Source: Streptomyces dysideae
GTDB taxonomy: Bacteria > Actinomycetota > Actinomycetes > Streptomycetales > Streptomycetaceae
Length of the DNA stretch: 46,609 nt
Reading direction: 5' to 3'
Assembly (NCBI RefSeq): GCF_001514305.1
Contig: NZ_KQ949127.1
Span: forward strand, 5,712 to 52,320
The notes under the pieces were generated by a model that was given only the letters and a program-made list of their open reading frames with translations, was not told where the DNA came from and searched no databases. Positions within the stretch are counted from its first letter, which is position 1. The number at the start of each line of letters is the position of its first letter. A program made the translations under genes and the position numbers. Positions 1 through 7,304 of the stretch are shown here, one piece after another.

Positions 1-245
1 TCGTCGTTCACGCCGGGGAGGAATCGCATCCCGTGACAGCGACGCGGAGCGTCGCCGTATCCGGCTTCCCGGGCGCGGAGCGCCACTGCGCCTGTCCGGT
101 GGAGGCGGGTGAAGGCGAACGTGTGTGCCCGTGTTCGCCGATTGGGGTGATCGCGGCGGGAGAGGGGCGCGAGTGTACGGATCTCGCTCGTATGGTCGTG
201 TGGTGGCAGGGGCGGGTGACCGGAACGTGGGTGGGGGGTGTTGGC

Positions 246-1469
246 ATGGCGGCAGCGGCGGGGACCGGCGGCGTGGGGCATGCCCGGTACACGTTCCGGC
301 TGCGTGTGTCGTCCATCGCCCGAACGGCCTTGCTGGCGGAGTGGGACCGGTGCCGGTGGGTGTGGAACGAGTGCGTGGCCAAGTCCCAGGCCACCCACCA
401 GCACAACAAGGCCCATCCGCAGGACAAGCGGACGTGCGGCCCGGCGCAGCTCGACAAGATGCTGACCGAAGCCCGCACCCGCACGCCGTGGCTGCGTGAG
501 GGCTCGTCGGTTCCCCAGCAGCAGATCATCCGCGACTTCGGCCGCTCCCGCGCCAAGGCGCACAAGGACATCCAGGACCGCCTGCCGATGCGGCAGCGGG
601 CCGGGATGCCGAAGTGGAAGACCAAGCGTGAGGCACTGCCGACCCTCAACTACACCCGGCGCGGGTTCCGGTTGACGGACGGCCGTCTGCACCTGGCGGG
701 CGGCATCGTCTTGACCGTGGTGTGGTCGCGGGAACTGCCCGCCGCACCGACGAGCGTGCGCGTTTACCAAGACAGCGTCGGGCACTGGTACTGCTCGTTC
801 GTCGTCCCCGTCGAGGCACAGCCGCTCCCCGGGACCGGCGCGGTGATCGGCATGGACTGGGGCGTGCGGGAGACCGCGACCACCACGTCCGACGCGCACG
901 ACCTGCCGCACGCCGAGCACGGCAAGAAGGCCCAGACGAAGCTGACCCGGTACGACCGGATGATGGCCCGCCGCAAGCCGAAGAAGGGCCAGCCTGGATC
1001 GAAGGGCTACCGCGAGGCGAAGAAGCTACGGGCGAAGGCGCATAAAAAGGTCGCAAGGCAGCGTGAGGACACCGGTCGCAAGTGGGCCAAGAAGGTTGTC
1101 CGCGACCACGACGCCATCGCTGTCGAGGACTTCCGTCCGAAGTTTCTCGCCAAGACCACCATGGCCCGCAAGGCCGCTGACGCCGCCATCGGCGCCACCA
1201 AGGCCGCTCTGATCGAGATGGGCCGCAAGCACGGGCGGGACATCCGCCTCGTACACCCCGCGCACACCACGATGGACTGCGCGCACTGCGGAGCGAGAGC
1301 CAAGCACGCACTGCCGCTGGGTGAGCGCACCTATACCTGCACCGCGTGCGAAGCCGTCTCCCCCAGAGACAAGAACTCCGCACGCGTCATGCTCGTCCGG
1401 GCTGGTCTCAACCCGGCTGGTGCTGATGGCGGAAGACCTCCTGGAGCGCTGCTCCAGGAGGCGGCCTGA
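246..1469 (+). CDS. tnpB: TnpB RNA-guided nuclease of an IS605-type element
   Basis: TnpB proteins are RNA-guided DNA endonucleases, ancestral to Cas12, that help their element persist. The protein (about 407 aa from ATG 246, preceded by a G-rich ribosome site near 232-238) has the three RuvC acidic residues in place: Asp about residue 204 in GMDWGVRE, Glu about 294 in AVEDFRP, and Asp about 375 in PRDKNSA. A CAHC...CTAC zinc ribbon sits between the last two. It therefore looks catalytically intact. The reading frame is open upstream to 33, with another ATG at 192. I chose 246 because it has the better ribosome site and places the conserved RYTFRL segment near the N-terminus, as is usual. Confidence 0.85.
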   Translation: MAAAAGTGGVGHARYTFRLRVSSIARTALLAEWDRCRWVWNECVAKSQATHQHNKAHPQDKRTCGPAQLDKMLTEARTRTPWLREGSSVPQQQIIRDFGRSRAKAHKDIQDRLPMRQRAGMPKWKTKREALPTLNYTRRGFRLTDGRLHLAGGIVLTVVWSRELPAAPTSVRVYQDSVGHWYCSFVVPVEAQPLPGTGAVIGMDWGVRETATTTSDAHDLPHAEHGKKAQTKLTRYDRMMARRKPKKGQPGSKGYREAKKLRAKAHKKVARQREDTGRKWAKKVVRDHDAIAVEDFRPKFLAKTTMARKAADAAIGATKAALIEMGRKHGRDIRLVHPAHTTMDCAHCGARAKHALPLGERTYTCTACEAVSPRDKNSARVMLVRAGLNPAGADGGRPPGALLQEAA

Positions 1470-1507
1470 GCCAGGAATCCCCTCCCCTTCAGGGAGGGGA
1501 GGATTCA
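1437..1507 (+). other. Right-end hairpins of the tnpB element, probable end of its omega RNA scaffold
   Basis: Two perfect hairpins are visible. The first has 11-bp arms at 1437-1447 and 1451-1461 with a 3-nt loop. The second has 9-bp arms at 1478-1486 and 1492-1500 with loop CTTCA. The element then ends at GGATTCAA. In this family the 3' end of tnpB and the right end are transcribed as the guide (omega/reRNA) scaffold, and the guide is read from the flanking DNA. That role here is inferred. If true, the present guide would be antisense to the 3' end of folD. Confidence 0.5.
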
Positions 1508-2368
1508 ATGCTGGGGTCCGAGCTGGTTCACGGCGGCGTCCACGGTCTGTGCGAGCAGGACGGCGATGGTCATCGGCCCGACGCCGCCGGGTACCGGAGT
1601 GATCAGACGGGCGCGGGTGAGGGCGGTGTCGAAGTCCACGTCGCCGACGTTGCCCGGGTTGTATCCGGCGTCGATCACCACCGCTCCGGGCTTGATGTCC
1701 TCACCGTGGATCAGCCGGGGCCGTCCCACGGCCGCTACCACGACGTCCGCTTCCCGGACGATCGCCGGTAGGTCTGCCGTGCGGGAGTGGCAGTAGGTCA
1801 CCGTTGCGTCCTTGGCGAGCAGGAGCATCCCCACCGGTTTGCCGAGAATCGCGCTGCGCCCCACCACGACTGCGTGCTTGCCGACGAGGTCGACGCCGTA
1901 CGCCTCCAGCAGCCGCTGGATTCCGCCCGGAGTGCAGGATACGAATCCCGGCAGGCCAAAGCTCATTGCGGCGAAGGAATACATCGTGACCCCGTCGACA
2001 TCCTTCTCCGGGGCAATGGCCTCGAACGCCGCGCGCTCGTCGATGTGCGGGCCGCAAGGATGCTGGAGCAGGATGCCGTGCACCTCCGGATCGCCGGACA
2101 GGCCAGCGAGGGTGTCGATCAGCTCAGCGGTCGTGGTGGTGGCAGGCAGAGCGATGTGCCGAGACTGGATACCGGCCTTTGCGCACCGCGCCCGCTTCAT
2201 GCGGACGTACGTGACCGAAGCAGGATCATCTCCCACCAGCACCGTCGCCAGACAGGGGACCGTACCCGTGCGTTGTGAGATCTCGGCCGCCTTGGCAGCA
2301 GCCTCTTCGAGGATGCGCTTGGCAAGGCCGGTGCCGTCCATGAGCTGGGCCGTCTGAGTCGCGGACAT
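1505..2368 (-). CDS. folD: Bifunctional methylenetetrahydrofolate dehydrogenase/cyclohydrolase FolD
   Basis: FolD interconverts 5,10-methylene-, 5,10-methenyl- and 10-formyl-tetrahydrofolate in the cytoplasmic one-carbon pool, using NADP. The 287-aa protein shows the catalytic YVRMKRA segment (Tyr and Lys), the nucleotide-binding GRSAILGKPV motif and the C-terminal PGGVGPMT signature. The tail after PGGVGPMT is 20 aa, close to E. coli FolD, so the gene looks full length. The ATG at 2368 is preceded by a clear GGAGGA ribosome site. The stop codon at 1505-1507 is made of the TTCAA end of the neighbouring tnpB element, so the last residues may have been changed by the insertion. It may be a second folD copy in the genome. 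Confidence 0.93.
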   Translation of the reverse strand: MSATQTAQLMDGTGLAKRILEEAAAKAAEISQRTGTVPCLATVLVGDDPASVTYVRMKRARCAKAGIQSRHIALPATTTTAELIDTLAGLSGDPEVHGILLQHPCGPHIDERAAFEAIAPEKDVDGVTMYSFAAMSFGLPGFVSCTPGGIQRLLEAYGVDLVGKHAVVVGRSAILGKPVGMLLLAKDATVTYCHSRTADLPAIVREADVVVAAVGRPRLIHGEDIKPGAVVIDAGYNPGNVGDVDFDTALTRARLITPVPGGVGPMTIAVLLAQTVDAAVNQLGPQH

Positions 2369-2580
2369 GTCGTCCTCCAGGCGTTGCTGACCACTCGCCC
2401 AGGCGCACGGCAACGACGTCTCGTCAGACCGCTCCCCGGTGGTGCTCCACCTCAGCGCCAGTCACGGCCCACACCGCACTGTAGTAGACGCAGCATGCTT
2501 ACTCCGATCAGCGCTCTCGACTGCAAAGCGACTTGCCTGGGCCGGCCACACCCTCTGCGCGGACGTCAATTCCTGGGCTT

Positions 2581-2760
2581 GGCTGTTTCGGCTGGGTCCT
2601 CGCCTCCCACCAGGCCGGCGCCGCGGTCGTCGGCTTCCTCGGGGGCGTCGCCCGTGACGCCTTCGGTATGTACGGCATGGTCTGGTATGCCTCGGGCGCG
2701 CTGTGCGCGGGAGCGGCGCTGATGGCGCGGGTGATCCGGCGGCGGCCGGTGGCGGTCTTA
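2581..2760 (+). pseudogene. Remnant of the C-terminal end of an MFS transporter
   Basis: This frame encodes about 60 residues beginning FGWVLASHQAGAA and ending MARVIRRR. It has Gly/Ala-rich transmembrane character and the ARDAFGMYGMVWY pattern seen before the last helix of major facilitator permeases. There is no matching upstream coding sequence; 2369-2580 shows nothing recognisable apart from the region upstream of folD. I read it as the surviving 3' end of a deleted transporter gene. The original stop codon is not clear. Confidence 0.5.
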
Positions 2761-2776
2761 CGGTCCCGGCGTCTGC

Positions 2777-3076
2777 TCAGCTCGCGCGGTCGAGCGGTTC
2801 GAAGCCGACATGCAGGCGCATGCCGAGTGCCACGGCGAGGCGTTCAAGCAGAGGAAGCGTCGGCATGGTGCCCCCCGCCTCGAACCTGGCAACCGCGGGC
2901 TGCAGCAGCCCGGCCGCCTGCCCCAGCTGCGCCTGCGTCATCCCCATGGCCTCGCGGCGCTCCCGCACGGCCGCACCCAGCTCGAAGCGGATCCGTGCGG
3001 CGTCGTAGGCCGCCCGGGCCTCCGGCGAGGCAAGGGTTTCGTCCCGCAGGGCGTTCCAGTTGCTGCGCTCGCTCAT
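2777..3076 (-). CDS. higA: XRE-family antitoxin, HigA-like
   Basis: Cytoplasmic DNA-binding antitoxin of 99 aa. A helix-turn-helix of the Cro/CI type occupies about residues 40-80 (AVRERREAMGMTQAQLGQAA followed by AVARFEAGG). It lies 4 bp downstream of a RelE/HigB-type toxin gene on the same strand, the reversed (toxin first) order typical of higBA operons. The ATG at 3076 has a GAGGAGTGAGG ribosome site; the frame extends upstream to 3091 without better signals. It is expected to neutralise the toxin and repress the operon through the palindrome at 3423-3440. Confidence 0.8.
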   Translation of the reverse strand: MSERSNWNALRDETLASPEARAAYDAARIRFELGAAVRERREAMGMTQAQLGQAAGLLQPAVARFEAGGTMPTLPLLERLAVALGMRLHVGFEPLDRAS

Positions 3077-3080
3077 GGCC

Positions 3081-3425
3081 TCACTCCTCATCCGCCGTGT
3101 GCTGCTCGCCGATGCAGCGGGCGAGGGCCCGCCGGGCGCGACTCACCTCGCCGGTCTCCCGCATCCGCTGTTTGCGGAACACTGTCAGCAGGGCGATCCG
3201 GCGTCCTGACGCGATCCAGTAGGTGATCCGGACCGAGTCCGTGTCCAGGTGGAATCGCAGCTCTCGAAGCTTGCCGTCCAATTGCCGCGAATACGGCTCG
3301 CCGAGCAGCGGCCCGCGCGCGGCCAGCAGGTCGACATAGAACGCGACCGTACCGCGATGGCTGTTCGTCAGCCCGAGGAACCATTGCTCCACCTCCGGCT
3401 CGAGCTCTACCTCACCCCATGACAT
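3081..3425 (-). CDS. higB: RelE/HigB-type toxin (phage Gp49-like)
   Basis: A 114-aa protein with the pattern of HigB/Gp49-like mRNA interferases: acidic N-terminus (MSWGEVELEPEVEQWF), a central LRELRF strand, then VRITYWIASGRRIALLTVFRKQ, the strand-rich core with basic residues that act on ribosome-bound mRNA. It is encoded directly upstream of the XRE antitoxin. I start it at ATG 3425, which keeps the conserved N-terminus. There is no good Shine-Dalgarno sequence, and a TAACGT hexamer sits 7 nt upstream, so the transcript may be leaderless. An alternative start at 3470 would add 15 poorly conserved residues. Confidence 0.78.
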   Translation of the reverse strand: MSWGEVELEPEVEQWFLGLTNSHRGTVAFYVDLLAARGPLLGEPYSRQLDGKLRELRFHLDTDSVRITYWIASGRRIALLTVFRKQRMRETGEVSRARRALARCIGEQHTADEE

Positions 3426-3440
3426 AACAGGGACGTTATG
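3423..3440. promoter_or_regulatory. Palindromic operator over the toxin start codon
   Basis: The sequence holds a perfect inverted repeat CATAAC-N6-GTTATG. Its left arm is the complement of the toxin start codon region. Such short palindromes at the promoter are the usual binding sites of HigA-type antitoxins. Autoregulation is inferred. Confidence 0.5.
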
Positions 3441-3509
3441 AACAGCGTATCCTGCGCACTCGAAGATCACCCGATGTGCACTCGATGGTGTGACGGGCGC
3501 GCCTCGGCG

Positions 3510-4130
3510 TCAGGCCTTGAACCGACCGAACCGCCCCCGATGGAACAGCAGCGGAGCGATGTCGCTGCCGCCTGTGTCGAGTGCCTCCACCCGCCCCACC
3601 ACGATCAGGTGATCGCCGCCCGTGTGCACCGCGTGGATCGTGCAGTCGATCCACGCGAGTGTGCCCGCGAGGCGCGGGGCGCCGGAGGCAGGGGCCGCGT
3701 CGTAGGGCACGCCCGCGAACTTGTCCGCGCCGCTCACCGCGAACCCGCGGCACAGATCGCCCTGGTGGGCGCCCAGGACGTTCACACAGAAGGCGCCCGC
3801 GCGGGCGATGCGCGGCCACGTCGTCGACGTACGGCCGACCATGAAGGCGACGAGGGGCGGGTCGAGGGAGAGGGCGGAGAAGGACTGGCAGGCGAAGCCG
3901 GCGGGGGTGCTCTCGCCGGCGGTGGCGGGCGCCGTGATCACGGTGACGCCGGTCGCGAAGTTGCCCAGGACGCGCCGGAACTCGGCCTGTCCGACCGGCG
4001 CCCGCTCGTCCTCGCCGACGCAGCGGAGTTCGGGGCGGGGCAGTGCTTCGACGGGGGCCGGGGCCCCGGCGGACCTGAGGTAGCGGACGGCTGCTGCGGC
4101 CATTCCTGCGTGTCCCATCACGGTATCCAT
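3510..4130 (-). CDS. Flavin reductase-like (FMN-binding split barrel) protein
   Basis: A 206-aa protein of the HpaC/flavin reductase family, which supplies reduced FMN to two-component monooxygenases. Family features are FRRVLGNFATGVTVIT near residue 50, CQSFSALSLDPPLVAFMVGR around 80-105, and FCVNVLGAHQGDLCRGFA around 120. A plausible partner is one of the luciferase-like proteins in the same regulon. The ATG at 4130 lies only 5 bp from a CTGAC-N5-GTCAG operator, leaving no room for a ribosome site, so the mRNA is probably leaderless. The longer open frame to 4367 is rejected because it runs through the operator and the next gene. Confidence 0.8.
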   Translation of the reverse strand: MDTVMGHAGMAAAAVRYLRSAGAPAPVEALPRPELRCVGEDERAPVGQAEFRRVLGNFATGVTVITAPATAGESTPAGFACQSFSALSLDPPLVAFMVGRTSTTWPRIARAGAFCVNVLGAHQGDLCRGFAVSGADKFAGVPYDAAPASGAPRLAGTLAWIDCTIHAVHTGGDHLIVVGRVEALDTGGSDIAPLLFHRGRFGRFKA

Positions 4131-4135
4131 TGAAG

Positions 4136-4150
4136 CTGACGGTGCGTCAG
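4136..4150. promoter_or_regulatory. Regulon operator, site 1
   Basis: CTGACGGTGCGTCAG, a full match to CTGAC-N5-GTCAG, lies 5 bp upstream of the flavin reductase ATG. It would cover the -10 region of a leaderless promoter. Confidence 0.7.
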
Positions 4151-4165
4151 ATCGGAAGGGCTGGG

Positions 4166-4951
4166 TCACCGCCCCTTGTACTCGGGGCTCCTGCGCTCCA
4201 CGAAGCTCGCCACGCCCTCCTTCGCGTCCTCCGTCGTCATGTTGATCTCCTGTGCCGCCGCCTCCGCCGCGAACGCGGTGGCGCGGTCGGTGTCGAGGGA
4301 GGCGTTGACGAGCTGCTTGGTGAGGGCGAGGGCGCGGGTGGGGCCGTGGGCGAGGCGTGCCGCCCACTCCCTGGCCGTCTTGTCCAACTCCCCGTCCGGG
4401 ACGACCCGGTTGACGACGCCGAGCCGCTCCGCGTCAGGCGCCGTCAGCGCGTCGCCGAAGAACATCAGCTCCTTCGCCCGCTGCGGGCCGATCAGGCGGG
4501 GGAGGAGATAGGCGCCGCCCGCGTCCGGCACGAGGCCGCGTCGCACGAACACCTCGATGAATCGTGCCGACTCCGCGGCCAGTACGAGGTCGCAGGCGAA
4601 CGCGAGATGCGCGCCCAGACCCGCCGCCGTGCCGTTCACCGCGGCGATCACCGGCTTCTCGCAGTCCAGGACGGCGGCGATCAGGCGCTGGGCGCCGAGG
4701 CGGAGGGTGCGGGCGACGTCACCGGCGATGCGGTCGCCGGCCACGGCAGCTCCGCGCAGGTCGGCTCCCGCGCAGAAGCCGCGGCCGGTGCCGGTCAGGA
4801 CGACGGCCCGTACGTCCGGGTCCGCGGAGGCGGCCGACAGTAGGCGTATGAGGTGTTCGCGGTGGTCGGGGGTGAGGGCGTTGAGGGTCTCCGGCCGGTT
4901 GAGGGTGATACGGCAGACCTGGGCGTCGGTGGTGTGCAGGATCTCGTCCAT
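4166..4951 (-). CDS. Enoyl-CoA hydratase/isomerase family protein
   Basis: A 261-aa crotonase-fold protein expected to hydrate or isomerise an enoyl-CoA in the cytoplasm. The N-terminus shows the family pattern ITLNRPETLNALTPDH; the oxyanion-hole region reads GTGRGFCAGADLRGAA about residue 65 and AAVNGTAAGLGAHLAFACD about 105. The tail VASFVERRSPEYKGR is typical. ATG 4951 follows the stop of the ADP-forming acyl-CoA synthetase by 1 bp, so the two are translationally coupled in an operon read from the double operator at 7211-7249. Confidence 0.88.
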   Translation of the reverse strand: MDEILHTTDAQVCRITLNRPETLNALTPDHREHLIRLLSAASADPDVRAVVLTGTGRGFCAGADLRGAAVAGDRIAGDVARTLRLGAQRLIAAVLDCEKPVIAAVNGTAAGLGAHLAFACDLVLAAESARFIEVFVRRGLVPDAGGAYLLPRLIGPQRAKELMFFGDALTAPDAERLGVVNRVVPDGELDKTAREWAARLAHGPTRALALTKQLVNASLDTDRATAFAAEAAAQEINMTTEDAKEGVASFVERRSPEYKGR

Positions 4952-4952
4952 C

Positions 4953-7178
4953 TCAGCGGCACACCACCAACGCGTCCAACGCCACGGCCCCCTGCCCCCT
5001 GGGCAGCACCACCAGCGGATTGATGTCCAGCTCGGCGAGCTCGTCCCCGAGTTCCAGGGCCATCCGCTGCACCCGCAGGACGACCTCGACGAGCGCGTCC
5101 AGATCCGCAGGGGGCCGCCCCCGGACCCCGTCGAGCAGCGCACGCCCGCGCAGGTCGCCGAGCATGTCCCGCGCCTGCTCCTCACCGAAGGGCGGCACGC
5201 GTACGGCGGTGTCGTGCAGCACCTCCACCAGGACCCCGCCGAGCCCGACGGTCACCGTCGGCCCGAAGAGGTCGTCGTGCGTGACACCGACGACCATCTC
5301 CACGCCCCGCTCGACCATCTGGCACACCAGCACGCCGTCCAGGGAGACGCCTTCGTAGCGGGCGATGTCGGTCAACTCGCGGTAGGCATCGCGGACCTGG
5401 CTGGCCGAAGTCAGCTCGATCTTCACCAACCCCAGCTCGGTCTTGTGGGCGATCCGCGCGCCGGACGCCTTCATCACCACCGGGTAGCCCACCTGCGCTG
5501 CCGCCCGTACGGCCGCCGCCGCGCTGGTCACCAACTGCTCGCGCGGGACCCGGATGCCGTACGCCCGTAGAAGCTGTTTCGCCGCGTGTTCGCTCAGCTG
5601 CTGGCCGGGGCGCATCAGCGCCTGGGCCTTGCGGAAGGACGGGGACGGGGTGCGGGGTGCGGAGTCGAAGGGGGAGCGGTAGCCGGTGACGAAGCGGTGG
5701 TGGTCGAGGTGGGCGCGGACGGCCGTGATGCAGTTGGCGACCGTGCGGAAGGTGGCCACCCGGGAGGAGCCGAGCAGGACTTCGCGGTACGCCGGCTCCG
5801 TGCCGACCGGGGAGCCCCAGACGACGCAGATCAGCTTGTCCGTGTGCTCGGCCGCGTCCACCAGGTCCTGGACGAGCCGGTCGCTGAGGGGTGGGAAGGG
5901 GCCGGTGATCGGGCAGATGAGGACCCCTACCTCCGGGTCGTCGAGGATCGCGTCGATGATTTTGCGGCCGCGCCAGTCGCCGACCGGGTGGCCGCCGTTG
6001 TCGATGGGGTTGGCCACGCTCAGGTAGTCGGGTATCCACTGGTGCAGCTCTGCCTGCTTGGCCGCCGACAGTGCCGGCAGTCGTAGTCCCGCCTCCGTCG
6101 CCAGGTCGGCGACGTGTGCGCCCGTGCCGCCCGATATCGAGTAGACGGCGACGCCGTCCGCTCGGGGCGGGCGGGCTCGGGCCAACAGGGTTGCGGTGTC
6201 CTGGAGTTCGTCCAGGCCGTCGACGCGGATCACGCCGTACTGCCGCATCGCCGCGTCCACCACCGTGTCCGCGCCGGTCAGTTTGCCGGTGTGGGAGGCG
6301 GCCGTGCGGGCGCCGGTCTCGGTGCGGCCGACCTTGACGGCGACGACCGGGACCTGGCGGCGGGCGGCGCGGTCGGCGGCGAGGAGGAAGGAGCGGCCGT
6401 CCTTGAGGCCCTCGACGTAGCAGGCGATGGCGCCGACCTCGGGGCGCTCGGCGAAGTAGGAGAGGAAGTCGGCGGTCTCCAGGTCGGCCTCGTTGCCGGT
6501 GGGCGCCCAGTGGGAGAGGCGGGTGCCGAGTTCCTGGAGGGCGAAGACGGGGCGGCCCTGGTGGCCGGACTGGGTGACGAGGGCGATGGCCGGGCCGTCG
6601 AGGTCGGTGCGGAACTCCTCGAACGCGTTGAGGTTGGTGTTGGGGCCCAGCAGCCGCATCCCGGAGCGTGCAACGGCGGCGGCCAGGCGGGCCTGCGCGG
6701 CGGCGCCCTCCTCGCCGGTCTCCGCGAACCCGGAGGCGAAGACGACCGCGAACTTCACCTTGGCCTCGGCGAGTTCCTCGATCACCGGGAGTGGGTCTGC
6801 GACCAGCAGTACGGCGAGGTCGACCTGTTCGGGCAGGTCGGCGACGGAAGGGGCGCAGGGGATGCCGAAGACGGACGGGCGGGTCGGGTGCACCGGGTGC
6901 AGGCGTGCGCCGACCCGCTCGGACCACGCCATCAGCTGGCGGGTGACACCGGTGTTCGGCCGGCCCTCGGCGTCCGAGGCGCCGATCACGGCGACCGACT
7001 CGGGCCGGAAGAAGCGGTCCAGATCGGGGACGTCCGTATACAACGGCCGGCCGCTGACGTCGAGATCGTCGGCCTCGGCCGGGCGGCCGTGGACGGCGGG
7101 TCCGGGCTGCTCGCCACAGGCGATGACCCGGGCCCGGCGGGAGTCGGTGGTGAGGGTGCCGTGGGTTGATCCAAGCAT
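4953..7178 (-). CDS. Fused ADP-forming acyl-CoA synthetase (acetate-CoA ligase family)
   Basis: This 741-aa protein joins both halves of an ADP-forming acyl-CoA synthetase, which makes an acyl-CoA from acid, CoA and ATP. The N-terminal CoA-binding Rossmann domain (FFRPESVAVIGASDAEGRP, residues 40-75) is followed by the succinyl-CoA ligase-like domains with TQSGHQGRP near 205. A C-terminal ATP-grasp domain begins near 515 (LLRAYGIRVPRE, then PVVMKASGARIAHKTE). Relatives activate acetate, aryl acids or feruloyl-type substrates; the substrate here cannot be read from sequence. ATG 7178 has a GGAGCGG ribosome site. Two operators upstream place it in the catabolic regulon. Confidence 0.85.
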   Translation of the reverse strand: MLGSTHGTLTTDSRRARVIACGEQPGPAVHGRPAEADDLDVSGRPLYTDVPDLDRFFRPESVAVIGASDAEGRPNTGVTRQLMAWSERVGARLHPVHPTRPSVFGIPCAPSVADLPEQVDLAVLLVADPLPVIEELAEAKVKFAVVFASGFAETGEEGAAAQARLAAAVARSGMRLLGPNTNLNAFEEFRTDLDGPAIALVTQSGHQGRPVFALQELGTRLSHWAPTGNEADLETADFLSYFAERPEVGAIACYVEGLKDGRSFLLAADRAARRQVPVVAVKVGRTETGARTAASHTGKLTGADTVVDAAMRQYGVIRVDGLDELQDTATLLARARPPRADGVAVYSISGGTGAHVADLATEAGLRLPALSAAKQAELHQWIPDYLSVANPIDNGGHPVGDWRGRKIIDAILDDPEVGVLICPITGPFPPLSDRLVQDLVDAAEHTDKLICVVWGSPVGTEPAYREVLLGSSRVATFRTVANCITAVRAHLDHHRFVTGYRSPFDSAPRTPSPSFRKAQALMRPGQQLSEHAAKQLLRAYGIRVPREQLVTSAAAAVRAAAQVGYPVVMKASGARIAHKTELGLVKIELTSASQVRDAYRELTDIARYEGVSLDGVLVCQMVERGVEMVVGVTHDDLFGPTVTVGLGGVLVEVLHDTAVRVPPFGEEQARDMLGDLRGRALLDGVRGRPPADLDALVEVVLRVQRMALELGDELAELDINPLVVLPRGQGAVALDALVVCR

Positions 7179-7210
7179 CGGTCCGCCCGCTCCTGTGTGA
7201 CAGCGATTAA

Positions 7211-7249
7211 CTGACGCACTGTCAGATTACTGAACTGATGCGACGTCAG
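7211..7249. promoter_or_regulatory. Regulon double operator, sites 2 and 3
   Basis: Two palindromes sit upstream of the ADP-forming synthetase: CTGACGCACTGTCAG (7211-7225) and CTGATGCGACGTCAG (7235-7249, one half-site mismatch). Their starts are 24 bp apart, about two helical turns, which could allow cooperative binding on one DNA face. Confidence 0.7.
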
Positions 7250-7304
7250 GAACGGCTGTGCAGGCAAAGTTGAGCAGGAGAAGTCGGGCGGGCGATGGCT
7301 GTGG

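Larger units (their letters stand above)
1..1507 (+). mobile_element. IS200/IS605-type (IS1341-like) element carrying only tnpB
   Basis: The stretch holds one transposon-type gene, tnpB, followed by two strong hairpins and a GGATTCAA end, the usual layout of the right end of IS200/IS605-family elements. No tnpA (Y1 transposase) is present in the window, so the element is either non-autonomous or continues to the left. The first 245 bases contain no other convincing gene and probably include left-end sequence; I could not place the left boundary. The right end runs directly into the folD stop codon. Confidence 0.6.

Noticed and set aside
4131..4367. A longer N-terminus for the flavin reductase
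   Set aside because: The extension crosses the operator and the end of the enoyl-CoA hydratase gene and is His/Pro/Arg low complexity.
5182..6927. A 581-codon Arg/Pro-rich frame inside the ADP-forming synthetase gene
   Set aside because: Same strand but wrong frame; low-complexity composition and no motifs.
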